A DNA stretch of 64,000 nucleotides from Vanessa cardui. Lineage: Eukaryota; Arthropoda; Insecta; Lepidoptera; Nymphalidae. The notes beneath the pieces were generated by a model. That model made no database searches, had not been told where the DNA came from, and saw only the letters and a list, made by a program, of their open reading frames with translations. This document shows positions 10,801-22,099 of this stretch, piece by piece. The DNA is taken from assembly GCF_905220365.1 (NCBI RefSeq), contig NC_061143.1, positions 9,858,001-9,922,000 of the forward strand. Direction: 5' to 3'. Position 1 is the first letter of the stretch, and the number at the start of each line of letters is the position of its first letter. Made by a program: the position numbers and the translations under genes.

Positions 10801-12690
10801 GAGTACCACCCAGAGGTGAGAGCAGTATTCCATGTCCGAATTTGTGCCTTGTATAGTTTTAGGCGATAGGCCGACGTGAAATACTGTCTCGCCTTGCTGA
10901 GCACACCGAGCTTTTTTGAAGCCAATTTGGTTTTGCCTTCCAATTGACCGCGGTACTGAACGAGGCTCGAAATATCAACGCCAAGTATTCCGATACTACC
11001 TGTAGCGGTTATAGAGATGTTCTCAGATAAAGGAGATACGATAAATGGTGATTTTTTTAGAGGTTAATGCGCAAACTTGTGTCTTATTGGGGTTGAAGTG
11101 GACTAGGTTTAGTCGGCCCCATTCTGAGATTTTTTTAATGTAGTCTCGATATTAGACACAAGATTTTTCCGATTCTCTTCGACGTTTCCCGAGAAATATT
11201 AGCCCGGCCGGCAAGAAATCATTGACATGCAGAAGAAACAGAGCGGGTAAGGGGCCAAGCTGGATGCCCACATGTGAGTAAGGTAAACTAGAAGATCACC
11301 AGCTGAACGACATCGACGAAAACCGTACTGGCGGTCACTAATCAGCTGATTTTCCTCCAGATACCGCAGGAGATGGCAGTTAATAAGGGACTCCATTACC
11401 TGAGAGAGCAAGGAGGTAATGGCTATGGGCCTATGATTGGACGGATCTGAGCTGATGCAAGGAAATAAGTGCTATGAGAACTGCACTTTGTCGGAATTTA
11501 ACATCCGGCATCGCGGTTTCACACCTTGGATTGTTGGTGGAGACTTTGCTTGGTCATCCAGAGTCGAGTTCAACGCGAAAAGAGAGCCTCAAAGATCAGC
11601 TTTCTCTATCGCGGTATGGGCCAATGACTCACCGTCCCTGTGCAGAAATGGAAAGGAAGGCTGAGAGAAATTCCCTAAGACAGCCTTAGCGAGAGAACAG
11701 AATTCACGCGTTCCTGAATACCATTCTCTCGCCAATTCTGACAATGCACTCCGTCTTCGCCCTAGCAATCACGTTTTGATTGACCTAGAGTTATATTTCG
11801 TTTTGAATGCGCTGGTATTTACAACAAAAGACGCAGATGCATTAGCCCAGGTTTGATAGCCCACTTTCGGCGTAATGCCGTTTTGCAGAAGCGACCACAC
11901 CAAATTTGCCACCGATGGGTACTGCAGAGTAAGGAATGGATAGTTCCATTCCTTGAAGCACCACATCGACAACAGGCGAGAAACAAATCTGCCCCCATGA
12001 GTAAGATGCAAAAAAAGACCACATCCCATCCCAATCTGCTGACTGCTGCTGGTGCCGCCGAGTGTGGCGTTACAGCCACACTTGGCGGTATCCAACGCAG
12101 TGGAACTGTGAGTACCGCACAACCGGCACTGTGGGTAGGGTGGTAGGGGGATTTTCCATCGCTGTCGCTAATGGTACCCTCCTGGGGTAATTTAACATTA
12201 TTCTGCACAACCGTCAAGTTTTGTGGGCGAGGGGGATCGGGCCACTGGAACTCGCACTTACAAGACGAAACGCGGTAGCATAGCTACCACTTTACGCCGA
12301 TTGTAAGTGAGAGAGTGGTACTTCGGCTGTAACCAAGCTGTACAGCGTGGCACTGCCGCTATATGATCACGTTTCTCTGAATCGAAGAACACGTTATACA
12401 CACTGATAGTTTTAGAAAGTGTAACGATTTTTCTGTTTTTTTTTTATCTCGCAAATACAATAATATTGTCTTGTTTATCTGTTTGCTAGCGTCTAATTAT
12501 CATGTAAATTTTCTTTTCAGATGAAAATAAAAAACTAGATTTGAATAGATTTATTAATTATATAGAAGTACGTCCATTCAAATTTAATGTTATCAAAATC
12601 ATTACCTTGGATGCGACTTTTCCCGTCGTAGTCCTTAATCTCTGTATCACGTATTTAATTATATCTTTGCAACTTACACATTTATACTGA
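7873..12690 (+). CDS. Gustatory receptor (7tm_7 family), complete 4-exon gene A
   Basis: Predicted odorant/tastant-gated seven-transmembrane receptor of the insect GR family, acting in the plasma membrane of chemosensory neurons. Join 7873-8565, 8641-8721, 10069-10216, 12521-12690; 363 residues. Splice sites are GT/AG with phases 0, 0, 1. Exon 1 (231 codons) carries the N terminus and roughly five hydrophobic segments. It also has the cluster-wide motifs EHLLWVDAELNAD (residues 111-123) and YKSLIDSVENVKNSFDP. Exon 3 holds a hydrophobic segment around KMFAPALAA. Exon 4 ends with the GR signature TYLIISLQL at residues 351-359, within TM7. A polyadenylation-like AATAAA follows at 12711. The start is the first of two adjacent ATGs. 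Intron 2 (1347 nt) and intron 3 (2304 nt) are enlarged by LINEs. Nearest relative in the window is gene F, an inverted duplicate. Probably a bitter-type GR; the ligand is unknown. Confidence 0.93.
9340..10018 (+). mobile_element. Old jockey-like LINE relic in intron 2 of gene A
   Basis: The plus strand reads, with many breaks, as the C-terminal part of a widespread lepidopteran jockey-like ORF2. Pieces correspond to the 'ARRVIDDQAVS', 'SEELFGLIPAA' and 'KKAYSFLKGRQ' regions, followed by the 3' end at about 9960-10018 (GTTCATGGGCGGTGG and CATCAG-type sequence). A counterpart lies in the same intron and relative orientation in gene F (56815-57840). It therefore predates the A/F duplication. Confidence 0.75.
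10408..12408 (-). mobile_element. 5'-truncated jockey-like LINE (about 2.0 kb) inserted in intron 3 of gene A
   Basis: Minus-strand LINE. From 5' to 3' it shows VGYQTWANASASFVVNTSAF (about 11780-11870), SSDPSNHRPIAITSLLSQVM into QLISDRQYGFRRCRSAGDLL (about 11280-11450), and RIIDDQALSDQ...DVGSLCIFYRFFLGECSEEL (about 10640-10755). The 3' end AGGTAAGCCTCCTGCTCGTT-type sequence is at 10408-10440. Stops and deletions interrupt it; the RT core between 10900 and 11200 is mostly gone. The paralogous intron of gene F (56319-56610) matches both flanks of this block (up to about 10407 and from about 12409) and lacks the insert. The insertion is thus younger than the A/F duplication. Confidence 0.85.
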
Positions 12691-12779
12691 AAACCAATTT
12701 GCAATTTAACAATAAATAGATCTACATGAGATTGAGTATGCAATCTCTTTATCTGATTATGAACGAACGTAAAGTATGC

Positions 12780-12985
12780 TATCGATATTGTTTTCACAAT
12801 CGTTATTTACTCAGACACCATTCTAATTAGGAAATTGTCACATAGTGTTAAGCAACTTATGGTCGGTAAGGTGATCTCAACTATCAGAGTGGAGGCGAGT
12901 GTTTGACCTTAAATTTACAGTTTGAACTGCACCGTAGCATTAAAGTAAAGAATTTGAAATATGTATAAATTAAGGTAGTTATATT
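12780..12985 (+). repeat. Downstream flank of gene A, inverted duplicate of the gene F flank
   Basis: The segment is almost identical to the reverse complement of about 55890-56110, just downstream of gene F. Together with matching introns and upstream DNA it shows that the duplicated block ran from about 7.56 kb to about 12.98 kb on this side. No coding potential is seen here. Confidence 0.75.
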
Positions 12986-13944
12986 TCAAATTTAATTAAT
13001 TATCTTTGAAGTAATTTATCCTATATTTAAAATATGACATTATTCATGTTCTTCATACAACTGTAATTGACAAACAAAGTGTAATTTTACTTAAATATAT
13101 TCCTTTTATTGAAATTTAATTAGACGATATTTTTTTATGTAATTAAAAGTTTTATAAATAATAGTATTATTTCATTTATACACTTTCCCACTTATTACTG
13201 CTATTACTCTTTCCTAAAAGCCGAGTTGGCCCAGTGGTTACAACTCGTGTATCTCAACTGTTGATTGCGGTTTGTTATGATGGTTGCTTTCAAAATCATG
13301 GGTCATCTCCGCGCTCTCAGCAATTGCTGTGGTTATCTTTTTACCAATTATAAACCAATAATTTATAAAAATGACATTATTTTATGTAATCAAATAAATC
13401 CATGATAAAGATACACTGATTATAGATCAGCTCAGCTTAGGAATACAAATATTAACTGAGGTCTTTGAATTGAAAAAGGTAAATTTACGAAACCAAAACA
13501 TGTATTTGATAAATTGTATATGTATTCTGGAGTGAGAAATTTCTTTATTGCTACTGGTGTTACAGTAATTGAATTATGTTAACTGAAACTAATTTCAGTA
13601 CTTTAGGACAAAGAATAGTTTTTCTTATCATTTCAGTTGAGGGCGCTTTACGCGATGACTCGTTTTCACGAATTTTTAAGAGAGATTGTGAGCCAAATAT
13701 TTATCAGTTATTCAAAAAAAAATACTGTAAAAAAGCTTCCTTTTAATAGAACCTATAGAAAAAAAACTTAAGTAAACATAATATACATAAATGATAAATT
13801 ATTTATTCAATAAACTCTTATCTCTATTACATTGATAAAATTATAATAGACATACACATACAATAAAAATGTATATTGAAATAATATAATTAATTTATTA
13901 ACTTAACTGGTACAAGTCATTCAAAATTTATACAATGCTGTTAA
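12986..13944. other. Intergenic DNA between GR genes A and B
   Basis: AT-rich sequence with no recognised gene. A decayed SINE head (A-box-like GAGTTGGCCCAGTGGTTACA) is at about 13219-13330. A 35-codon open stretch after a TTTCAG at 13630-13645 has no recognised homology and is not called. Confidence 0.35.
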
Positions 13945-14100
13945 GAAAATATTTATGGCTTTCCAGATATTAAAGCAATTTGCTTAATACATTTTTTCCT
14001 TAAACAATTAATGATAGTAAAACGACATGTATACAATAGTGAATTTTACTCTGAGCTGACGTCTGCTTAGTAATAGTACATAAAAATAAACCATATCGTG
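13945..14100 (+). promoter_or_regulatory. Upstream region of GR gene B, conserved with genes A and F
   Basis: Contains the same ordered blocks as the gene A upstream region: an AAATATTTATGGCTTTCCAG-like box near 13950, an AT-rich stretch, and GAGCTGACGTCTG at 14053-14065. The latter lies about 40 bases before the ATG, against about 60 in gene A. Likely promoter plus 5' UTR; no transcription start was identified. Confidence 0.4.
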
Positions 14101-16953
14101 ATGATTGATGTGAAACCAAAATACCCATCGACTGCAAACTCGCCTCCCGTGCGACCGATATCGAAAAGTCTTCGAGTGTTCTTTACAGTTCTTCAAATAT
14201 TTTATTCGCTCGATTTCGGATTTATTGAATATAAATCTTCACGTCATAAATTTATTATCAAAATAATTACAGCGTTCACGTTTGTTTTTATAGTAGTTTC
14301 TTGTTTAATAATGATAACAATTGAAGTCGGCAAGGTCCTTGTCATAGCATTTGTAAAATTATTCATTGAAAATAGTTTCTACGTTGCAATATTATTAATG
14401 TCGCCACAACAAAAAACATTCCGTAAATTTCTAGAACATTTACTCTGGATAGATGCAAAGTTAAATGCAGATAATTCCTTTTACGATTTAGATGTGAAAA
14501 TTTTGGTATGTTGCTTAGGATCATACGTGTATAGAATTGGTGTAACGATCGTTTACTGTATTTATGTTGGCGATTGCTTCATAATACTTCACAAGGAAAT
14601 TATCTTCACAATGTCTATATTGGCCATCGACACACCCATTGTCATATATTACTTCTTGTTTTATGCTACAAAAATCAGATTGGTAACTCTGAGAAAATAC
14701 GTAAGCAATAATAACATCAACTTGAAAGAAACGCAACTTATATATAAATTTTTGATTGATTCGGTTGAAGATGTAAAGAACTCACTTGACCCCATTGTGA
14801 GTACGAAATTTAGTAGAATAATATTATGGTAAAATAAAAATACATTAAGTTTAACGAAATGTTTATTTTAGTTTATCGTCACTTTAATGGCAAATATACC
14901 TGAATTGTTGATACTAACATACAAAATAATAAGTCAAATTAAAGTGGGATCGGTAAGTACGTAATTATTACTTTTGTACTTAGGTAGGGCTTTTTTATGA
15001 AATAGGAGGTTCATCTGATAAAAAGTGAGTACCACTGCCTATGGAAATCTGAAAATTCCCGAATCGTGTCGGAATTGGAACAGCTGCCGCAGAGTAGTTT
15101 TGTTTTAGTAGTGCCATTTTTTGGGGCCAGGAGATGCCCCAAAAAATGGCTCTGTGTGTGGATGAAAAAAGAAATTCTAACATGATGTTCATAGTAAAAT
15201 TCTGCGCCTGAGATTGGTTGAAACATAATGGTTTGGTAGAAGTCCCGTGAAATATGCAGCAGAACCCAACATCTCAGTGCAAAAGCAATCGATCCACCAG
15301 ATTGGAAATGGTTTGATTTCACTCTAATATATGAATGCTGAATGTAGTCAAATGGACGAAGCTGGAACTTTTGAAATCCGGCTCAGATATGAGAGCATTC
15401 CATGTGAGCTGAAGTGTCTTGTAAAGTTTTGGGTGAGGCGATGACGTGAAGTAATATCTCGCCTTGCGGAGTGCACATTTTTTTTAGATTTCTATTAGGC
15501 TTAACTTTCCAACACACTTGACTACTATAGCTACCAATTGGAATCTATGAAAAGTATTCCGTGCTGTATAATAGTCGTACTAGTGAGAGAAATGTTCTGA
15601 AAATTGGAAAAAATCGTCTCTCATCGTCATGTTCCCGAAAAATTTCAATGCGGCCGGTATATAAAGTCTCCACCGTGATATCTTTTGCATAGTACTGAAT
15701 ATAGTTATTAATATACAGAATAAACTATGTAGATGTAAATTTTCCGAACAGCCGAATTGATGATTTTTCAGAATGTCACAATATTCACCGTCAACAAACG
15801 CCATAATTTGCGTAATTCCCCAGGAAAACTATACGAAAGAAGCATCCAAGATGCGCATTATGCTACGCGATCAAAGCCTTTGCTATGTCCAAGCTGCAAG
15901 CATGTAGCTTCCCTTTTACCCTTGGATTCAATATATATGTATATATAAATTAGATCATCACCAGCCGAGCGATTCCGATGGAAGCCATGCTGGTGGTCGC
16001 TAATAAGCTGGCACTCTTCTAGTTACCGCAGGAAGTGACAGCTAATAATGGAATATTAATGTTTTAAAAGTGGTAATGTAGAAATATTACGGTACTTGGT
16101 ACATGGTACCATATCGGGATTGAACAATAACTATCAGGTCACCCATTTTCCAGTGTAGCTATTTAATATTGGTTCATGACTATTTATTTAAATTGTTGTG
16201 TTTAAAATTTCATACTTAGTGGAACAGTAACCTCTACTTTGTTAAAAGTTTTATGAACTAAATACCTATATTAACTAGTGAGTTATGTCGTTTATACGTA
16301 TGGACTTATTGTAACTTTTGTATTTTAAAGATACTCCGTTAAGAAAATTTTAAATAAGTGTTTAATGGAATATAATAATGTTCTTTTACAGAAAATCACG
16401 TTGGGTTATGCAGCTGAGTTCCTCGCTACTTTTACGTTAATCTTAAAAATGTTTGCGCCAGCTATCGAAGCGGGTTCATTGTCAAAAGAGATTTATAAAA
16501 TAAAAATTATTCTGCATAATAAATTACTGCTAGAGGAAGGTAAACATTGTGAAACTTAAAATTACATTTTAATCATTAAAGTTACTTATGGATCAGCATG
16601 TTTCGTATTTCAATATTTTCTTATCTAGTATATATTCTTTTTTATTTCTTAAAAAGAATTCAACTTCGACGATGAATTTTTTTTCTGAAAGAAAACATTT
16701 ACGTCTTTTTTTCTAGTATTGCGGACATGAAATGCATTTAATGCTTTGATAGCTTAGATCTATTTTAAACATTTTTTTTTCAGATGAAAAGAATAAAGAA
16801 GATTTGAAAAAATTAATTCATTACATAGAAGTACGTCCATTCAAATTTAACGTTATGGAAATCATTACCTTGGATGCGACTTTCCCCGCCGTGATCCTCA
16901 ATATCTGTATCACATATTTAATTATATCGTTGCAACTTACTCATATATACTAA
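14101..16953 (+). CDS. Gustatory receptor (7tm_7 family), complete 4-exon gene B
   Basis: GR-family seven-transmembrane chemoreceptor. Join 14101-14796, 14872-14952, 16392-16539, 16784-16953; 364 residues, phases 0, 0, 1, all introns GT/AG. The ATG at 14101 aligns with the second Met of genes A and F; the GTG just before it is not used here. Exon 1 has EHLLWIDAKLNAD and KFLIDSVEDVKNSLDP. Exon 3 has EFLATFTLILKMFAPAIEA. Exon 4 starts DEKNKEDLKK and ends with the signature TYLIISLQL followed by THIY and TAA. Tandem with gene A in the same orientation, so probably a tandem duplication that has diverged further than F. Intron 2 carries an old LINE relic in the opposite orientation to the gene. 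A pogo-like element begins 22 bases after the stop, so the native 3' UTR is interrupted. Ligand unknown. Confidence 0.93.
14985..16070 (-). mobile_element. Decayed jockey-like LINE in intron 2 of gene B
   Basis: Plus-strand text at 14985-15060 is the reverse of the same LINE 3' end seen in gene A and F introns (AGGAGGTTCATCTGATAAAA, then TACCACTGCCTATGGAAATC). Minus-strand pieces toward 16060 resemble the jockey-like ORF2, including a block near 15395-15480 matching the region around its tail half. It is antisense to the gene, whereas the relics in intron 2 of A and F are sense. It is therefore an independent insertion. Heavily mutated. Confidence 0.6.
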
Positions 16954-16974
16954 AAACAATTTGCAATTGAACTA

Positions 16975-17462
16975 CAGTAGAATCCCGATTATCCGTATAT
17001 CGATTATCCTATTATCCAGACTCATTTTTCTAGGCTGTTATTAGTAAAACAATTATTTAAAAATGACGGCGCAACGAGACATGTTATGACAAGTACCTAT
17101 ATTCCCGCCACCGACAGAGCACTTCCGCTCTGATTTGTTTGCGGGATAGTCGGGGTCTTAGCCTCAATGAAAAGACGTTATTCATTACAAAGATCAATAA
17201 TAAGTTATTTCGAAACTAAATTTTAAATTACATAGGTATTTTGTAATTAATTGTTATCTATACTTATAGTTCGTAAATCCCACTACATATTTAAAAAATA
17301 TTTAATCTTAAATATTGTTTGATTTGCTTCGAGATCGGTTACCCGGATTTTCGATTATACGGCATACCCCCAGTTTTAATTGATTCGGATAATCGGGGTC
17401 AGTAGCAGCGCGATTATCCGGTATAGGTTATACTGTATAGTGGTTAAACCGGGGTTCTACTC
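16975..17462. mobile_element. Non-autonomous pogo/Tigger-like DNA transposon
   Basis: Terminal inverted repeats: CAGTAGAATCCCGATTATCCG at the left and CGG...CCGGGGTTCTACTC at the right. Both are flanked by TA, as expected for Tc1/mariner-superfamily (pogo branch) insertions. Internal repeats of GGATAATCGG-type sequence occur. No transposase ORF. It lies 22 bases downstream of the gene B stop codon. Confidence 0.7.
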
Positions 17463-18040
17463 TATAGATTTACATTCGGTATCCATACAGATTTTCTGTA
17501 CATATATGTATAATAAGTATGTCGTGTGTAAAATGAGATTTTACATATATGTGTGGATGTCCGTCATTTTATAAGTTAAGAATATGAAAAAATTTTTGGG
17601 ATTGTAATTAAAATTAGTAGATACATATTTAAGCATTTCTGGACATTTTACCCTATCCTCTAAGGCATGAAATAAGCACCAATGTGGTATGAAAAAAGTC
17701 TTAAGTTAACGTAATAATTTGGGTTAATCTGTAAATATACTCAACTGTCACTCGAGCTAAGCCAGGGCCTGAATATAATTATTTCATTTACACACTGTTA
17801 TATATGTAAGTAGTTGTTAGGCGTTTATGTGTATGTGTGGCTGCTTCCCACCCGGTGCATTGCTTCTATTAAATCAGTGTGTAACTGGTGTCGTTGTTTA
17901 ATTGATGCATTCCTAATCCTTAAACCGTTTTTTATTGCTATCTTACCTTCCTAGACACATACAATATTCATAGTCTCCTTGTTAACTTAACAATTATGAT
18001 AATCGTAAAACAATAATGTCCATATTTATTTTGACATGGC
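17463..18040. other. Intergenic DNA, nothing recognised
   Basis: AT-rich, without an ORF or repeat I can name beyond the roughly 40 bases shared with the flank at 7377-7420. Confidence 0.3.
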
Positions 18041-18297
18041 GCTCATCTAGAACGACATCGTCACAATTGCAAAAATCTCTAAAATGACTTCTTCATTCGA
18101 AACGATCTCATTTCGTACATACCAATGTCAAAAACACTTGAACGTTACATACGTTTTAGTGTAATCGTTTTTGATAGATGTCTATCAAAAATTATTGAAA
18201 CAATAATTCAAGAACGTATGTACGAAATGAGACCGTTTGGAATGAAAAAGTCCTTTTAGACATTTTTGCAATTGTGACGATATCGTTCTGGATGAGC
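18041..18297. mobile_element. MITE with long terminal inverted repeats
   Basis: The left end GCTCATCTAGAACGACATCG and right end (reverse complement) GCTCATCCAGAACGATATCG pair imperfectly for about 85-90 bases on each side. The arms share CACAATTGCAAAAAT and CTCATTTCGTACATA. A perfect small palindrome, TTTTTGATAGA-TG-TCTATCAAAAA, lies at the centre (about 18170-18193). No coding capacity; superfamily not assigned. Confidence 0.65.
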
Positions 18298-18844
18298 GAT
18301 AGAGAAATGAATAATCTATACAGTATATTCTTACTAATATGGTAAATGTGAATTACTTTCGGTTTAACTTAGATGAAGCCGCGAAAATTCAAATGTATGG
18401 TTGTTACTTTAAGATCAGTCTTACCATATATGCTCTACAACTAGAATATCTATATAACTAATAAATGCTATCCATCAAGGGGAAGGGGTGCGGGTTGATA
18501 TATATGTTCTATATAACAAAGTAATTATTTAAAAAAAATATTTATAAGACTAGCTCAAAAAAACATAGTTAATAAATTAGATTAATATAATTTATTACTT
18601 ATTAATTATTTAAATAGATTGTATGGTTCGTACATAATTTTATATATCCTGATTAGTAGCACAACGAAAACAACCACTAATTTTATTTGTTTTACAACAA
18701 ACTAACGTCCCGTTATTTTTGTTACATTAAGAAGATTAATAAAACAAAAATAAATTTATAATTAATATTCTTCTTTATAATTAAGTTTCTTCGTATTTTA
18801 TATGAAAATTCAAAAAGTTTTTTTTATAGTTTATTTACATTTGA

Positions 18845-20191
18845 CTAAAGTATGTAGGTGCCATTTTGTTCCATAACTTTTTGCCATCTTGTTGGTAGTG
18901 ACATGATCCCATTGCTGTAAAAATTTTGGGGCTTCTGATCGAAAAACTGCGACAAGTGGTTTTGGCAGTCCTCTCGTGATGTTAACCTGACACTGCCTAA
19001 GAAATTCTGCAGAGACCGAAACAGATGAAAATCTGAAGGTGCAAGGTCAGGACTATACGACGGATGCATTAATACCTCCCAGCCAAACTCTCGTAATTTT
19101 TGTTGAGTGGCTAAAGATGTGTGAGGTCTAGCGTTGTAATGGTGAAAAACCACACCCCTTCTGTTGATCAATTCTGGCCGCTTTCTCTCAATTTCTTGCT
19201 TCAATCTCATCAATTGTTTACAATACAGTTCTGAATCGATGGTCCTGCCGGGCGGTAACAGCTCATAATGAATGATGCCCTTCCAATCCCACCATACACA
19301 CAGCATTACCTTGTTGCGAGTTAATCCGGGTTTTGCCACAGTCTGTGAAGCTTGACTGGCCTTTGACCACGATCTTTTTCGCACGTTCTTGTCGTATGTG
19401 ATCCACTTTTCATCACCAGTTATCAGCTTCATCAAAAATGGTTCGGTTTCATTACGTCGTAATAAAGAATCACAAATGAGTACACGGTTCATTAGGTTTC
19501 TTTCAGTGAGTTCATGAGGCACCCATATATCGAGCTTTTTTGTGTACCCAGCTTTATTCAAATGAGTCAATACCGTTTTGTGGTCAATTGCCAGTTCTTC
19601 AGCTACATCGTAACTACTAATATGCCGATCTTGCTCCACTTTTTCAAAAATGGCATCAATTTTGTCCGTAACAGGGCGACCAGAGCGAGATGCATCTTTG
19701 ATATCAAAATTTCCGGCTTGAAAACGCTTAAACCAAACTTGCGCTACTCTCACAGATACTGCATTAGGTCCATAAACATCACAAATTTTTTTCGCGGCTT
19801 GAGTTGCATTTTTACCTTTTTTATAGTAAAATTTAAGAGCTGAGATGGCCCAGTGGTTAGAACGCGTGCATCTTAACCGATGATCGCGGGTTCAAACCCA
19901 GGCAAGCACCACTATATATATGTGCTTAATTGTGTTTATAATTCATCTCGTGCTCGGCGGTGAAGGAAAACATCGTGAGGAAACCTGCATGTGTCTAATT
20001 TCATCGAAATTCTGTCACATGTGCATTCCACCAACCCGCATTGGAACAGCGTGGTGGAATATGTTCCAATCTCTCTCCTTAATGGAAGAGGAGGTCTTAT
20101 CTCAGCAGTGGGAAATTTACAGGCTGTTACTTTTTACTTTACTATAGTAAAATTTTAAAATGTGTCGAATTTCTTCTTTAGATTCACTCAT
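18845..20191 (-). pseudogene. mariner transposase, inactivated and split by a SINE
   Basis: Minus-strand mariner-family transposase with the D,D34D fold. The first catalytic Asp is in TGDEKWITY; the last is in YSPDLAPSDFHLF. The second position reads HYNARPH instead of HDNARPH, a Tyr for the catalytic Asp that one base change can explain. An open frame of 302 residues covers 18845-19753. In-frame sequence continues upstream to 19821 (KNATQAAKKICDVYGPNAVS). The first exon-like piece, starting ATG at 20191 (MSESKEEIRHILKFYY), is separated from it by a SINE at 19835-20142. Two independent lesions therefore make this copy non-functional. Terminal inverted repeats were not delimited with confidence. 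Confidence 0.9.
19835..20142 (+). mobile_element. tRNA-derived SINE (family 1) inserted in mariner
   Basis: Starts with a tRNA-like head: A box TGGCCCAGTGGTTAG, B box GGGTTCAAACCC. The family body follows (CATCGTGAGGAAACCTGCATG, CCAACCCGCATTGGAACAGC, CAGCAGTGGGAAATTTACAG). The insertion is bounded by a 13-bp target-site duplication, TATAGTAAAATTT, at 19822-19834 and 20143-20155. This resembles the Metulj-type butterfly SINEs; that name is from memory of the family. Confidence 0.9.
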
Positions 20192-20412
20192 TTTAACAAC
20201 AACAAAAACAAATGAAAATCACACAAATTCCTAATTTGAATTTGAAAGTGCCTTCTTTAAAATTAAAACTTTTTAATGATACCAAAACCAGCCAGATACA
20301 AATGGTATAGCCAAAGAGATTTAATTACAAGTTCATACATACTATATGCGAAAAGACTTTTTCCCCAACCTAATATAATGTCACCATAACAACCAATATA
20401 AAATATTTTTAA

Positions 20413-20528
20413 AATATTCTTCATTTTTATTCAAACATTATAGGATTCATCGAATACAGATCTACGTGTCAGAAATTAACCATTAAAATAATTTTAGGAT
20501 TAACGCTAATTATAATGTTTGAACTGAT
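20413..20528 (+). pseudogene. Fossil fragment of a gustatory receptor exon 1
   Basis: An open frame reads ILHFYSNIIGFIEYRSTCQK and then LTIKIILGL. It aligns with the exon 1 region of gene B, VLQIFYSLDFGFIEYKSSRH then KFIIKII. Upstream the match fades before 20410. Downstream it is cut at about 20529 by a family-D repeat. The rest of the gene is not found nearby. It lies between gene B (+) and gene C (-) and shows that at least one more GR copy once existed here. Similarity is modest, over about 35 residues. Confidence 0.65.
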
Positions 20529-20850
20529 TGTTTTCAACCGACTTCAAAAAGGAGGAGGTTATCAATTCGTCTGTATTTTTTTTTTGTTACCTCATAAATT
20601 TTCACTGGGTGGACCGATCTTGATATTTTTTTTTGTTTGAAAGGTAGTGCTTCCCTTGGGGCCCCTTTTTATCCTGTCGACTTTTAAGTAGTCTAATATT
20701 TTTCATTTCATTTTACCTAAGAGGACTCTAAAATATGTTAAATATGCAATTATTTTTATTACTTTTAAGTGCATTTTTATTTGTTTTAAAATAGTATTTT
20801 GTTTGAAGTCAGTTTTTTTTCTGTTAAAATTTTATTTATATTACATCGAT
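20527..20850 (+). repeat. Dispersed repeat family D (foldback-related arm)
   Basis: Begins TTTTCAACCGACTTCAAAAA and ends GTTTTGTTTGAAGTCAGTTT followed by CTGTTAAAATTTTATTTATA. Related copies are at 48025-48215, 52390-52560, 32525-32700 and both arms of 53511-54104. No ORF. Confidence 0.6.
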
Positions 20851-22095
20851 TAATGAGGATTAATTAATATTATTATTTTATTTTTACAGTATTTAGTTTT
20901 CATAAGTAAAATGTCTGTATGTGCAAAGAAGCGCAGATTCCAGTTGTTCATTCAGAATCCTTGAAGTATTCTTTGAGACTCTTGATTCCCTGGCCGGCCT
21001 CAATGGTATTCAGCTAGTATTATAGGATTTTCTCTACTATGAACCGCCATTTTCAAATCGTTCTTAATTAATTTGTAAACCTTGATGGCAAGCATGTCAA
21101 ACTCTACTGCCATATTGATACGTATTAAGAAAATAAATAATATATTATTAACAAAATACTGTACTACACTTGTATACGAGGATATATTACACAAACTTAA
21201 TTTATATTAATATTACATAATATTTGATTGACATAACTTTCAAATCTTGAAAAGATTAACTACTGTATTCTCTGCTATTTTTTTCGATCGAACCTACATT
21301 CTGTAGAAAAGTATTTGTGATTCTAATAGACTAAATATCAATTTTAACCGCTAAACTAGAACTATCTTAAATTTTAGTAAGTGCTAGCTGATATTTATTC
21401 AAAAATTAGACTGGGTTGGTTACATTACCAAAGCAGACATTTATAAAAAAAAAATTGTTAGACTAATACATACTACACGTTTCTGAAAACTTAGTCTACC
21501 TTACCTTAGCGGAAATAAAAATTACGGGACGATTGAAAAATATATATTTACATTTTCACTAATATTAGTGAATTATTGGAACCCACCAACTTTCCACATC
21601 AACGTAGACAAATGTGGATATTTATAATTTGAATTATTTAAAATCAAACTGATTAATACTAAAGCTAAAATTGTTTAAACTAAAACTAACCGATACTGAA
21701 ATGTCTTATTTAACGCAATGTTATAATCAGACTGCCTAAAAATATGTTTTCGCCTAGTTTTCTTGAACTATGAAAAAACAATTCTCAAATAATTAAAAAT
21801 AAAAGTTTCTGATAGCTGTCTCGTATCTTTATGCTGCACTACACTGTAATCTACTTTAATAAATGTACTTTACCCGCTGTGTAGCCTTCTGTACAATTTT
21901 GCGCTAAACAAATTTATTAACTTAGAGATTTTTGAGTTACACTAGAATTAAAGTAACGTTTCAATATGTGTATACACAATACCAACAACATTATAATCTA
22001 TTAATATAACATTGTAATTTAAAAAGTCTGAATGTTACCATAACATAAAATGCAAGGTATAAAAGGTATAAAGACTTTATTTTTTTTATAATACT
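20851..22095. other. Intergenic DNA, no gene assigned
   Basis: Contains a 64-codon minus-strand open frame at 21000-21194 with a mixed hydrophobic/charged composition and no recognised family. I do not call it a gene. The remainder is AT-rich. Confidence 0.3.
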
Positions 22096-22099
22096 AAAA

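Noticed and set aside
11819..12217. 132-codon and overlapping frames on both strands near 12 kb
   Set aside because: They overlap a jockey-like LINE segment (VGYQTWANASASF block); GC-rich shadow frames, not host genes.
13640..13745. Possible small exon after TTTCAG (VEGALRDDSFSRIFKRDCEP...)
   Set aside because: Only about 35 codons, no partner exon, and no recognised family.
19841..19915. tRNA-like sequence with A and B boxes
   Set aside because: It is the head of a dispersed SINE with the same 3' body in many copies; it is not a stand-alone tRNA gene.
21000..21194. 64-codon minus-strand open frame
   Set aside because: No recognised domain or splice context; chance frame not excluded.
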